The position numbers and the translations under genes are program-made. DNA of 64,000 bases. It comes from Puffinus mauretanicus (lineage: Eukaryota > Chordata > Aves > Procellariiformes > Procellariidae). The notes under the pieces were generated by a model that saw nothing but the letters and a program-made list of their open reading frames with translations, was not told the origin of the DNA and did not search any database. Shown piece after piece: positions 37,498-48,449 of the stretch (the stretch's first letter is position 1; each line of letters opens with the position of its first letter). Location: contig JAJKFH010001865.1 of NCBI GenBank assembly GCA_023333565.1, positions 620,001-684,000 of the forward strand. The letters run 5' to 3'.

Positions 37498-38261
37498 TTT
37501 TTTGCTGCGCAACTCCCACCGCAGTCTATGCCACCTCGGTACCTCATTCCACTTGGGGCCAGAAAGTTTTTCATTATTCTCAACATGAAACTTCCCCTCT
37601 GCAAGTTAAGCCTGTTACTTGCTAACCTATTCATTAGGTTCTGTTCCAGTTCAGCATCACAGCTAGCTAGAAAATTTCCATTAAAACCCAATTTTGCCCA
37701 CAAGATGAGAAAATAGATCATCAACTTTTTTCAAATAAATTTTAGCTATCAGCTTGTTTTGAGACCATTTTCCAAAGCCTGTGAAAATGTTTAATAACTA
37801 ACTGACATTAAACAATATGCAAAAATATCTTAATAATCTAACATTGCATTTAATTGAAGATTTTAATAAAAACTTAATTAAGGTTCCCACATTTGTACTT
37901 GGGGGCTATCCTGAACTCAATACCATTCAAATCCCATTAGTGCTAATGGCCTAATGCCAAACGTGGAGAATATAAAACACATAAAATTTACTTTTAATAA
38001 GTCATTCATCCTACATTAAATATAAAACTATTATTAAAAACACATTCAAGAGGATTAACCACTATTATTACAATGAATGTTTTTAATAATCAGTTTATAT
38101 TTATTTAGTTTTTAGTACTGTCTAATTATTACACAATTATGGTTTTATAATGTCCCTGTAAATCTTCAGCAAATGAAATGTCTATCTGGAAACATTAATT
38201 TTAAAAGTTACCAAAATACATATTTTACCATCATTGGCTCAATTTCTTTCTTTTAAAAAAA
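37498..38261. other. AT-rich stretch with homeodomain-like sites
   Basis: No gene recognised. From about 37740 to 38220 the sequence is very AT-rich with many TAAT/ATTA cores and little simple repetition, a texture often seen in conserved non-coding elements. Conservation cannot be judged from one sequence. Confidence 0.4.
37934..37949. promoter_or_regulatory. Perfect 16-bp palindrome with two TAAT cores
   Basis: CCATTAG-TG-CTAATGG: two inverted 7-bp half-sites with a 2-bp spacer. Dimeric homeodomain proteins bind inverted TAAT half-sites. Binding here is inference only. Confidence 0.35.
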
Positions 38262-38294
38262 ATAAATAAATAAAAGAGAGAGAGAGAGAGAGAG
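38262..38294. repeat. (AAAT)n then (AG)n microsatellite
   Basis: An AAATAAATAAAT run leads into about ten AG units. On the minus strand it lies just downstream of AATAAA, so it may be part of an old LTR or transcript end. Confidence 0.9.
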
Positions 38295-38840
38295 GAAAAG
38301 TTTTATTGAAAGAACATTTAGGCAAGAGAACCTTAATTTAGAGAAGCAAGACAGCGAGTACACACCACATGATCAGAAGAAGGTGGCGTCTCAAAACAAG
38401 GTCAATTTTTTAAAGCAAAAATATTTAAATGAAAAGAGTCTGCCTTCTTCACATGAGATTTTAACAAAGAAAGACAATCAACAGATAGTTATCAGACCAA
38501 GGGGAAAAGGGATAGTAAACTGTGCAGAATGCAGGCAGGGAACGTGTCAGGCAGCTGAGTTTTGGACAAGGAAAACTTTTCAAGTCCTCAAAAAGAAAAT
38601 GGAAATCTTGAATTTGGAATGTTTTGTCTATTTAAGATGTTTAAAAGGATGGAAGACATAGTCCAAACAGAAAAATAGGATTATTGGAGGAGAGTGGCTT
38701 ACCATGGACCAACTGTAGACCATTTCTTCTTCATTTGTCACACTTCTGCTCTAAAACCTTTTTGGGGTGTCTCTTATTTGCCCCTTTACTTTAATTTCCT
38801 CACATTGTCTTACACAAAACCACATATTGTGACATCTTTC
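38295..38840 (-). mobile_element. Possible decayed LTR or retroelement end (unrecognised)
   Basis: On the minus strand a C/T-rich, gene-desert-atypical stretch ends '...AAATGTTCTTTCAATAAAAC' followed by a CT run. That resembles an LTR R region with its AATAAA signal. The preceding text ('GTACTCGCTGTCTTGCTTCT') also has an LTR-like flavour. No TG...CA termini or target duplication could be fixed and no family is recognised. The extent is a guess. Confidence 0.25.
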
Positions 38841-40559
38841 TCCTTGATAGACAGCATTGAACATACTTCTTAGGAATTAAAATAGCTTCTCCCATGGAGG
38901 CCAAGAATATTCCTTAAAATGGACAATAATTGGTTCCTGAAGAAAAAAACATTGTTTGAAGTACCATAAACCACTGTCCCCATATTTTATCCTGAACAAT
39001 GTTTTGATAAGTGTTACATGAGCTAATATACACAGGAAACCTGTAGTAAATACGGCCCCAAATTAAATGTGGAAGGCTACACTCCACCATGTGATATTCA
39101 AGTGCACACAGGACTAGCCAGAGCTAATGGAAATGCCTATATATTGCTTTATAATTATCCTTGTAAATCCACATCTGCTAAGTGACAGAAAGTCTCTGAG
39201 AATAGGCTTGGTGTATATAAGGAGATACATCTTCAAAAAGTTTATAAGATATACCGACTCTGCCCTTAAGTCTACTGAAGCCAATGAGCGCATCTTCATT
39301 GACATGAAAAGGCTAAGAGTCACAAATAATGCCATATGCCTGGTTTGTATTAATCTAATGAGCTAAGGTTGTATTTAAGAGAAGAAAGAAAAAAATGAAA
39401 AACAAAAGAAAGGGTCTGCTTTGACTTTGAAATCCCTTGATTTCACTGATTTCTGTCCTAACATTAAAGTAATTTAAACATGTTTTAATTGCTTACATTA
39501 CAAAAACATAAGGCTTTGAAATACAGAATGTTAATGAAAGTTTTTACTATTTGGTCACAGCATGTTATGAAATATATGTGATTTACCTATATTTGGTGAA
39601 AAATAATCCAAACCTTTAAGATAATTTAAAATTCTTTCTTTTTACTTGTTTTATTTATGTGAAATTGTAGGCAGCCTCCTCAAGAAGTTAAAAAGACTCA
39701 TTTACAATCCAAGGATTATACTTGAATCTCAAATCGTTGAAAGAGATCTCAATTTCACTTTGAAATGTGGATAGTATTTCAACTACATAGTATTCTTTTT
39801 ACATAATAAATGCTCAGAGATTGTTCTGTTCTTTTCTTAGGGAATCCATATTATTCATTTCAGTAATGCTGCTTCTTGCTTTCGTGGTACCATCTTCCTC
39901 TCTGTGGTGGTCAGACCCTCATGGAGTTCTTCATACCATTAACCATAAAAAAGTCACTTTGCATCAAACTTTGACTTTATTTCAGATTGTTATTCTGCCA
40001 AAGCATTCAATACAGCTTAGTGCTAAATCAGTTCATAGAAGGCTTTATGTATACTATGAGTTGCTAGTGATATTTTATGTGTGAATCAGCAGATTCTGAA
40101 CAATTCAAAAAGAATTCAAAAGCAAAAACTAAGCATTGGTATCTCTTGTCTTCAAGTGGTAGACACAGGAAAGGGAAGGAGGACTGATGTCAGGGAAGAC
40201 ACTAGAAGTCAGTCATAATCTATGTCCTTTTACGAAACAGCAATTCAGGTGCATCCCCTTGTTCTATAACGCCTGGTCACGAGATCCTCTATTGGTTTTA
40301 AGAGACTTTTGTCCTTTTTTCTCTGGGTGGTGTTGATCCACTGTAACTCAGAAGAGATGGAAATCCTTTGACAGATGACACAAGGATCAAAAAAGATGAC
40401 AGAGATAAAAATGCTTAATGCCTTTTAGTGATAGCCTTCATTAAAAATTTTCACTTGAAGATAGTTAACTACCAGCAAAAGATAAAATATCATAAAAAAA
40501 CAGAAAGAAAAGGTTAGGGAATATTAAGTTAAATGTTTTCTAATCAACTGTGTCTGATA
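38841..40559. other. Unique AT-rich non-coding DNA
   Basis: No feature recognised; purine-rich patch near 39377-39415. Confidence 0.55.
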
Positions 40560-40702
40560 AAATTCACTCCTAGATACTTAAAAAATTTGCCTGAGGCAAT
40601 CTCAGAACCATTACCATGGTCTTTAAGAACTGGCACTGGGAAGCTGAGAGCTGTCAAATAAGTGCCAATCTTTAAAGGGGGAGAAAACGAGCATTACATC
40701 AA
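40560..40702 (+). mobile_element. Ancient CR1 LINE remnant, ORF2 part (left piece)
   Basis: 'GAGGCAATCTCAGAACCATT', 'GGTCTTTAAGAACT' and 'GTGCCAATCTTTAAAGGGGG' match the CR1 reverse-transcriptase region just ahead of its 'NYRPVSL'-type motif. The frame is broken. It appears to be the 5' part of the same old copy that resumes after the GC-rich block. Confidence 0.65.
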
Positions 40703-41100
40703 GGCCCCATGAGGGGCAGTGGCTTCGTGGGGCCAGGGGCCACAGAGGCTCCCCACGGGTCCATCAGGGCAGGGCCTGGCAGCAGGGCCCATCCCACCAC
40801 CCCACCCAGGAGCAGAGCAGCTGGGGGGCACTGGGGCAGCCCCAGGCATCAGGCACCTCCCTGGGGATGGGAACAGGCCAAGCTGGGCCTGGACGTGGGC
40901 CTGCAGGTGGGTCTAACTTGGCAGACCCCATGGCTGGGCAGGGCAGAGCTGTGGGGAGCTGGAGCCAGCCCTGCTGCGATGTCTCTGGGGCTGAAGCTGG
41001 CAGACCCAGGGGGCTGACACGGGGTCCTGGGCCACGGGCAGGGTGGGGGGAGCCCCAGGGTTGGGCAGGGACAGGCAGAGCTGGAAGAGCCTCAGGAACA
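40703..41100. repeat. GC-rich, CpG-poor block inside an old CR1
   Basis: About 400 bp of roughly 70% GC (hand count 87/120 over 40741-40860) in a region otherwise far more AT-rich. Only about six CpGs are seen, far fewer than its GC content would predict, so it is not a CpG island. Internal phrases recur in degenerate form (GGGCAGGGC, CTGGCAGACCC, GGCAGAGCTG), suggesting a decayed GC minisatellite or an unrecognised inserted repeat. The plus strand at 41036-41060 fits a G-quadruplex pattern. Long open frames here (for example 40867-41226) reflect lack of A/T-rich stops and are not called genes. Confidence 0.75.
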
Positions 41101-42060
41101 CAACACGTTAAATGTCATACACTTATCTTCAAGGAGACCCTAGGCACCATTTTGCAAACCACTGTCTTAAGAAAGCCAGGCAAAACCAGCCAAGATGGAA
41201 CTACTGGAACATGTGTGTCAAAATAGTTGGATAAAAATATTGAGGACCTAATTATCAGTACCTCAAGGGCTGTTTCATGAGGATAGGCTGAATGTTTTCA
41301 TAACAAGTGGGACCATAGCAAATACACTGATTAAATGTGGAGAAGGGAGAGCCCACCAATATGCTAGAGGAATGGATTCAAATGTAGTATAAGCGATCTT
41401 CACAAACAGTAGAAACAGTCTGGAAAATACAGGCCATATTGAAAAAGAACATGTGCAGTGTACAGCACTGAAACAACAATGTGCCCACTATTGCAAAACA
41501 TAGATATGCATCATTCTAGGTTTTATAAAAAAGGCTTTAGTCCATAAGTCTGAAATAGTTGTTTATGCTGCATTCAGAATTCATAGCATGTCTGCTGGAG
41601 TTATACATCTAGTTTGGGTAGAGTTTTCAGGACCAACCAAAGAAAGTCCAGAGTAAAGCAACAGGAATGATCAGACACTGAGAAAAAATGACTTATCAGG
41701 AAAAAGTGCAAGAATTCCTGTAAGTTAGCCTAAAAGACCAAAGAATGAACATGCTAAGCCTTCAAATGTATAAGTGACCTTTGGAAAAGGAAGCAAATAA
41801 TATATTCTCCATCATTAAGTGAATGGGAAAAATATGCAGTTAATACAGAAAAAAAAATTGGTCAAATACTGGTTAAAAAAATATTAATGGAAAGTCTCAT
41901 GAAGAGCGGAAAAATATTATGTGGAGGATGTCATGCAGTCTCTATCATTCGAACTTTTCAAGAGCAGTTCAAGACAGACCTTTACCAGAGAAAGCAAAGA
42001 TATAGTTTACCCAGCCTTGGGGCTGGGATATACTGTGGAGTACTGTGATTATGTGCTATG
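41101..42060 (+). mobile_element. Ancient CR1 LINE remnant, 3' part (right piece)
   Basis: CR1 3'-half landmarks recur in order: 'TTTAGTCCATAAGTCTGAAA', 'TTTATGCTGCATTCAGAATT', 'AGAGTTTTCAGGACCAACCA', 'AAGTCCAGAGTAAAGCAACA', 'GGAATGATCAGACACTGAG' and 'TAAAAGACCAAAGAATGAAC'. These match the CR1 region encoding the ORF2 C-terminus and the start of the 3' UTR. The first 200-300 bases (41101-41400) are hard to align. All frames are dead. Confidence 0.55.
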
Positions 42061-42370
42061 TGAGAAAGACCTTGAAAATGCAAGGAGGAAGTGAGTAAAA
42101 CCATACCTGTGTTGTCACACAATTTTGCCAGTTAGACACAACTTGTAAAATGAGAAGGAATTGCCATATCTACAAAGGAGCTTGATGGCACAGGCAGGTT
42201 CTGATATGCTTCCCATTGAGTTCCTCTCTGTGAGTAAAACTTTAAGGATTTCTGCTTTGAAGTTTTGGGACCATATTTTGGTCATTGTTAGAATTCATGG
42301 CGCTGTTTTCTTTTTTCATAAGCTTTTAGCAGACTTTGAAAGAGTACAGACTACAATCCTACTAAATCTG
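42061..42370. other. Spacer between two tail-to-tail CR1 copies
   Basis: No recognised feature. The plus-strand open frame that starts here (42161) runs into the minus-strand CR1 and is not a gene. Confidence 0.5.
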
Positions 42371-42657
42371 ACAGAATCACAAGATCACTTAGATTGGAAG
42401 GGACTTTTTGGTCCTTCCCCTTTTGGACTAGGGGATGTAGTCCAACACCTCCTGCTCCAACAGGGTCAGCTAGAGCAGGTTGCTCAGAGTCACATCCTGT
42501 CAGGTTTCAAATATCTCCACAGATGGGGACTCCACAACCTCTCCAGGCAACCAGTGCCAGTGTTTGACCACCCTCACAGCCAAAAAAGGTTTTTTATTGT
42601 ACTGATTGAATTTCCTGGGTTTTAATTTGTGCCCATTGTCTCTTGGGCACAGTCAAT

Positions 42658-43029
42658 TTACACTACTGAGAAGAGTCTGGCACCTCCTTCTTCATTCCCT
42701 CCCATTAGATATTTATATTCAGTGATAAAGTCCCCCTGAGTCTTCTCTTCTCCCGATCTGATCTCCAGATCTCTCGGCCTCTCCTCGTAGGAAAAATGTG
42801 CCAGTCCCTTAATCATCTTTGTGGCCTTATTCTGGACTTGTTCCAGTAAGTCTATATCTTTCTTGTACCGGGGAGCCCAGAACTGGACACAGTACTCCAG
42901 GTGTGGCCTCATCAGTGCTGAATAAAGAGGAAGGATCACCTCCCTCGACCTGCTGTCAATGCTCTTCCTGATGCAGCCCAGAATATCATAGGCCTTCTTT
43001 GCTGTGAGTGTGTATTGCTCATGTTCCAC
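42658..43029 (-). pseudogene. CR1 ORF2 C-terminal fragment
   Basis: An open stretch of 123 codons carrying the conserved CR1 ORF2 C-terminus, with '[20 protein letters not shown]', '[20 protein letters not shown]' and '[12 protein letters not shown]'. It lies downstream of the reverse-transcriptase core in the same dead CR1 copy. It is not an independent gene: it lacks the upstream polymerase in frame, and its start methionine is internal to ORF2. Confidence 0.9.
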
Positions 43030-43310
43030 TTGGTGTCCACCAGGACCCCAAGATCCTTTTCTGAAGAGCTGCTTTCCAGTCAGTTGGCCCTCAGTGTATA
43101 CTGTTGCATGAGATTGTTCCTCCCTTGTTGAACTTCATGCGATTCCTCTGATCCCAATTCTCTAACCTGTCCAGGTCCCTCTGGATGACAGCACAACCCT
43201 CTGGTGTATCAGCCACTCCTCCCTCCACATCCTCTGCAAACGTTCTGAGGTGCATTCTGTTCCATCGTCCAGGTCATTAGAAATATGTTAAAAAGGATTG
43301 CCGCCAGTAT

Positions 43311-43950
43311 CGACCCCTGTGGTACACCATCAGTAAATTGCCTCCAACTGGACTTTGTGCGACTTATCACAACCCTCTGGGCCCCCGTTGTTCAGCCAGT
43401 TTTCAATCCACCTCATTGTCCACTTATCTAACTCACGTTTTGTCAGTTTGTCTGTGATGATGTTATGTGAGATGCTGTCAAAAGCCTTAGTAAAGTCAAG
43501 ATAAACACATATACCTTGTCTACCAACCTAGTCACCTTATTGTAGAAAGCTATCAGGTTGGTTAAGCATGATTTCCCCTGTGTAAATCCATCCTGACTAT
43601 TCCTAAACACCTTCCTGCCCTTCATGTGTTTGGAAATGATTTCTAGGAGGACCTCCATAACTTTCCCAGAGATGGATGTGAGGCTGACTGGCCTGTAGTT
43701 CCCCCAATCCTTCTTCTTACCCTTCTTGAAGGTAGGAGAGACATCTGCTCTCTTCCAGTCTTCAGGAACATCTCCCAGTTGCCATTACCTTCCAAAGATA
43801 ACAAAGAGTGGCCCCCTAATGACATCAGCCAGCTCTCTCAGCACTCATGGGTGCAGCCATGAATTTATGTACATCCAGTTTGACCAGTTTATTTAAATGC
43901 TCCCTAACATGGTCCTCCTCCACTGAGAGTAGGTCTTGCTTGCTCCAGAC
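43311..43950 (-). pseudogene. CR1 ORF2 reverse-transcriptase core, broken
   Basis: This part encodes the fingers-palm portion of the CR1 reverse transcriptase. An open piece (43443-43658) gives 'GFTQGKSCLTNLIAFYNKVT' and then leaves the true frame just before motif A, which reads 'DFTKAFDS' in a neighbouring frame. 'GVPQGSIL' follows at about 43310-43335. At the motif C position (near 43250-43262) the FADD core reads FAED, losing the first catalytic aspartate. Frameshifts and stops make the protein non-functional. Confidence 0.88.
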
Positions 43951-44000
43951 TTTCTCTCTGGTCTCAGGGGCTTGGGATTTGCTCAAGAAGACCTAATTTT

Positions 44001-47000
44001 TACCCCAGCTAACAATTCTGCATTCTGATCATTTGCTGTCCTGCTGCAGATTCACAGGTTCCCCTAGCAGGCATGAGTTTTGCAGGAGCATTTGAGCAAC
44101 TAATGGTAGAAGGTCTGGAAATCTGTAATTAACACTGGGCATGGAGGGGAGGATGAAGGGGGAAATTAAGCATTGTAAATAAAGTACATGTCACCCCAAT
44201 ATATTGTAAACCCACTAAGTTCTCAGAAAAGGCAAGTAAAAACAGTTTTCTTCAGGTGTAAAAATTGACATCCTCGATCTCCCAAAGACTGACAGTCTGA
44301 CACTCCAGTCATGAAACCTTATGTACACATATGTACCCTGATCCATGAAGAACTGGACTGATGATGATCTATTGCAATTCTAGAAGAGATACATTAATGT
44401 AATGAAAGAGTGAGAACATGATAAAAAGAAGATTATGAGTTCCCTTGTTGCATACATCATATTTCACCATTTTATTTTGTTTTCTTTCTTGTAAGATCTG
44501 ACATGTTTCTTCTGCTGAGAGAGCCTCATTCTTCCATGGACATTGTTGGATTTTTGTGGGAGAAAGGGTGAGTCAAAAATAATGAAAATTGAAAGATAAA
44601 AGATAGTAAACATTCTTTATTTGCTTGTGGTAGACATACAAGAAGGATGTTAAAAAAGGTAGCTTGTGAATACAAGTATTTTGTTGGGTTTTAGCCCAAA
44701 TGTTTTGACTGCTGACTGTTGGAAGATACTGTTCTGCTGCCACTCAGATGGAGCTGCTAATACTAATGGCCTTGCTGGTGAGCTGGAACAAGGCTATAGT
44801 AGTTTGTTTGCCACATGCTGGCTTCTCTTCATGACTTTTTTAAAATTCTCTCTTGTATTTGGCCCTGACATTATATGTAAGTCTAACGAACTTCCATCCA
44901 GATCTCTACAGAATGTGAGCAGGTCTGACAGCTTTATATTGCCTATGTGGATAAAAAAGAACTAAACATGAAGACAAATTGAAATATTATGAGCATAAAC
45001 ACAGATTTTGCCAGCTACTGACTAGAAGAACTAGTCATAGTTGAGAGTTATAATTTAAAACCAGGCACAGGAAAAAAAGACTGTTGGAGAAAAGTGCAGA
45101 AAAATCCTGCATAAAATTAAGGAAGTTTTACCTTCATACATGCCAAGAAACTAATTAAAAAAGAAATTGCAGGCCAACAGTGGAATCACTATGAAAAGAA
45201 AATTAATATAGGAAAATAAGATTACTGTTGAACATTCTATGTCAGAGGCCAAGACCTGGGTTGAATATTGGTTCTAACAAAAGAGGGATCTATTTTCCAC
45301 TTCATAACTGTGTTACTGGTGTTTAATAAAACTCCCATATAGAATGCAATTAAGTGAAACCAGTTGGGTTTTATAGAAAATAAATTAGATTCTATGCCAT
45401 TTCATATTATATTTTTAACGAATTTATAAGCAAATATGAATTGACATCTATAGACAGATAAAAGATGTAATTGTTCAGAATTTCTTGGTAATTTTTGTAG
45501 TACATTCCATATGCTTGTAGGAAATGGTAGAATTCTTCTGAGTTGCTCAAAAAAAAATGTGTAGTTGTATGAATAAGTATTTTCTGTGTAAAGTTAACTC
45601 ATGAATTCCAACTTTATAGAAGTAGAAAGATTCTGGGCTCTGAGATACAGATTTCCAGCACAGTATCATCCAATACTCATGCATTTAGACATCTGTGTTG
45701 TGGTGATATTCACCTCGCTAGGAAAGCTATTTTTCAGGTATGAGATTTCAGGGTTTTTATTAAACACTGAGAGTAATTCCTACCTAGAACACCGTGCGAA
45801 TACTGGCTGCCAAAGTGTGAATCTTTCAGGAGCTGTACCAGCAATGACCAAATCAGATTTGATAAGAATCTTCTCTTGAATCAAAGTACTTTTGAGGTTC
45901 CTAGTGTTTTCTTAATATCTCCATTTATCTACTCCTCCCAAAAAGAGAAATAGGAAAGTGTTATGAAAAAGGCTGTGCTCAAAAGTTTTCAGTTTCTAGT
46001 CCCAAGAACTGAGTGAGTAACAACTGACCTTTTCTACTATCTGGACCTAATGAAATTTCCATATCTTGTTATACCAAAACATCTTGCCACATAAAACCCA
46101 CACTTGCTTTTAATAAGGTGGCTTTCATTTGAGTGAAATTTCATCATCTCACACTGTATCTCCCACGTGAATTATTTTGGGTGTCCGACAGGGATACATT
46201 CTGTAACAGGAGAGGTAAATATAAAGCAGCTGAAATTTGGAAAACACGCTTCCTACTACAGCAGTGGTGGGAGAGGCTGACCCTCAAGCCTCTGGAAAAA
46301 GGCACACTGCTGGCATGTAAAAGATAGATTTCAATTTCCTGCTCTGCCTTCTTCTAGAGAGGAGCTAGGGCCTGTGTTTCCCACATCGCATAGAAATATC
46401 TTACCCAAAACGTTTTTAGCTATTCTGGATGTAGTTTCCTCTCAAAATGCCATTAAATGATAATTTTAATGATAATGTCCTTTTTCTAGTGAAAGACAAT
46501 TACTACAGAGATGCTTTATAAAGGGAACTTGAAGTGAAGAAGACTTCTAGCCCCTTGTTCAGCTGCTGTCTTGCTGACTTCATTAATATTATAGTTCTGC
46601 TGTGTAGAGGGTAGATTATTCTGTCCACCTGCCAGAAAATATAAACCATCCTTCTGCTTTCTTTAGTACTGGTTATATGGGGCAAGGGGGAGGGCAGGAC
46701 CTTGTCCCTTTAAACAGGAAATACGTAAACTGCAAGAAATCCAGACATTTGTTCGTCATCCATCTCCCTACCACACCCTGCTCCCCTTTGTTGCTGAACA
46801 CCTGGCAATCCCAATTTCCAGTGCAGTAGTGCTGAATCACAGCAGCAGCCTCCATGCAACCCTTCAAAGTGCTGTGCGGAGACAACGGCTGCCAGCATCG
46901 CTGTCCACTTGTTGGTTCTACATGTCCACTGCCAGGCAGTTGAAAAAGTGAGCTACCTTCCCTGCCATCTGATACCATGGCAACCACTCCTCTGCTTTTT

Positions 47001-47339
47001 ACCACTAGGCATCTGTTAGTGTTTTCATTGTAAACCCATGTTTTCAAGAGTTTTGGGCTTGGCATAAATCGTTGTTTCTCCTTCAATTTCTTGCACTGTA
47101 TTAGAAAATTAAAAAATCTGGCTCTTTCTCTCTTCTGCTGCTTAAAAAAATAACAAAATCCTCCAACATCCAATGCAAAACAAAGCAAAAGCAGTTAAAA
47201 TTACTAGAGGTTGCCATGGAAGTCTGGGTGGCCCTTCAGCTCCAGCTCCTTCCCTTCTGAGATCTCAAGAAAAGAAAATTAAGTTCATGGGTGATTTAGT
47301 GAAGGCATACAGCAGCTCAGCTGCTTACCTCATTCCTGC
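44001..47339. other. Unique non-coding DNA
   Basis: No gene or repeat family recognised. The longest open frame in the window (46673-47188, minus, 171 codons) lies at the right end; it has no known domain and no supporting signal. Confidence 0.5.
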
Positions 47340-47369
47340 TTTTATCTGATGCTGTAGCAGCAGATAAAA
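47340..47369. repeat. 30-bp near-perfect palindrome (hairpin)
   Basis: TTTTATCTGATGCT, a GT loop, then AGCAGCAGATAAAA: a 14-bp stem with one mismatch and a 2-base loop. It contains mirrored TTATCTG/CAGATAA cores, which match the GATA-factor motif AGATAA on both strands. Confidence 0.85.
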
Positions 47370-48260
47370 ATTGCCCTTCTGAGATGTAGAAAGCTGTGCA
47401 CACTTGCGAGTGAGAGAGGTAATCAAGGAAACAGGTGATGGACTAAGAGGTAAGTGGGAAATGAATGAAGGAGAAGAAGATATCACATGTTGGATACAAA
47501 GGTAGCAAGGCAGAGAGCTGAATCAGAGGGAGGAAATGAGGGTAGTTACCAGCAAGTAGGAAGAAAGGATATTGTCAGCAGTGACAGATAATGGTGCTAA
47601 AAGGGGATCTGGAATATGTTGCCAGGATTTCATTTTTGACTGCGATAGTCTGAAGTTTTTTGTAGGAACACAAGCTAGAGGCAAGGAATGATATTCTGGA
47701 TTCGATGAAAGGAACTTGGGATTTGTCAAGTAGTTTTTACTGTCATTGAAATGAGGTTATTATTCCTTTCTTCACATTCCAATCTCTAGAAAGAAGGTGA
47801 GATTGAGGATAAGAAATTTTAGAAAGGACACCGTGAAAGCTGAACTATCCTCCTAGGTAAATCAAAGAGATTTTCATTCAGAATAGGAAAGAGTAGGAAA
47901 AAGATAAACACCTTTGAAAATCAGATTGGTCTAATGAGCTGAAGGATTTTGTGTCTGAGATTATGTGAAATGGCTTCTCTGGTAGCTTGTAGCCATCAAT
48001 ATCTCTCCTCATTCCTATCACATGGAACAAACGGACTCCAACATTATTCATTTGCCTGTGAATAACTCCTTCATTCAGAAAACACAGCATGTCCAACCAA
48101 ATTGAGGCACACTGTCCTTCTCTTTATTCTGCTTTTAGAACTTGGCCCATGAAAATAACTGTACAGAGCTGGCACTTACTCAAGATCAATGTCTCCCATC
48201 TTCCAGGGGTATCTGGCCTCTTTAGCCGTACATTAGCTTAGTTCAAGCACTGTCAATCAG
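47370..48260. other. Unique non-coding DNA
   Basis: No feature recognised. A GAG|GTAAGT donor-like site lies at about 47450, but the preceding sequence has stops in all frames. Confidence 0.5.
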
Positions 48261-48308
48261 GAGGGTAACAAGCATCGAGGGTAACAAGCATCAAGGGTAA
48301 CAAGTATC
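48261..48308. repeat. Minisatellite, 3 x 16 bp
   Basis: GAGGGTAACAAGCATC twice (48261-48276, 48277-48292), then AAGGGTAACAAGTATC (48293-48308). Confidence 0.95.
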
Positions 48309-48449
48309 AAGAGAACAGTCTGTACTCATGACAAAACAGCTTTGTGGTGAAAAAAGCAAGGCTGTCAGAAGTCTCTCATCATATCCTAGGGGCACACCAA
48401 AACCAGAACAGCAGAGATGGTCACAGGGTTCAGCTTTGTGCCACCAAAG
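48309..48449. other. Unique DNA, possibly 5' part of the adjacent CR1
   Basis: No clear landmark, though 'CTAGGGGCACACC' and 'GGTTCAGCTTTGTGCCACC' might be diverged CR1 text. The true CR1 boundary cannot be fixed by eye. Confidence 0.3.

Larger units (their letters stand above)
42371..44000 (-). mobile_element. CR1 LINE, 5'-truncated, with ORF2 reverse-transcriptase remains
   Basis: A minus-strand CR1 of about 1.6 kb, the longest and best-preserved LINE here. From its 5' side it holds the fingers region ('LRELADVI'-like, near 43830), 'GFTQGKSCLTNLIAFYN' (43530-43600), 'DFTKAFDS' (catalytic motif A, near 43470-43495), 'GVPQGSIL' (near 43310-43335), a degraded motif C, then the C-terminal region ('[20 protein letters not shown]'). 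It finishes with the 3' UTR ending in the reverse complement of ACAGAATCACAAGATCAC. Several frameshifts and stops separate these pieces, so it is dead. The 5' edge near 44000 is approximate. Confidence 0.95.

Noticed and set aside
37413..37724. 103-codon minus-strand open frame
   Set aside because: It runs across the right arm of the large inverted repeat into unique DNA; no recognisable domain. Kept only as possible relic sequence.
40709..41226. Overlapping open frames of about 100-120 codons
   Set aside because: They lie in the GC-rich, CpG-poor block, where stop codons are rare because of composition. The translations are low-complexity Gly/Pro/Ala-rich.
42161..42625. 154-codon plus-strand open frame
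   Set aside because: Most of it is antisense to the 3' UTR of a minus-strand CR1 copy.
46673..47188. Longest open frame in the window (171 codons, minus)
   Set aside because: No recognisable domain, signal peptide or splice context. One or two open frames of this length are expected by chance over six frames of 64 kb.
47361..47450. Possible exon between TAGCAG and GAG|GTAAGT
   Set aside because: All three frames contain a stop within the segment.
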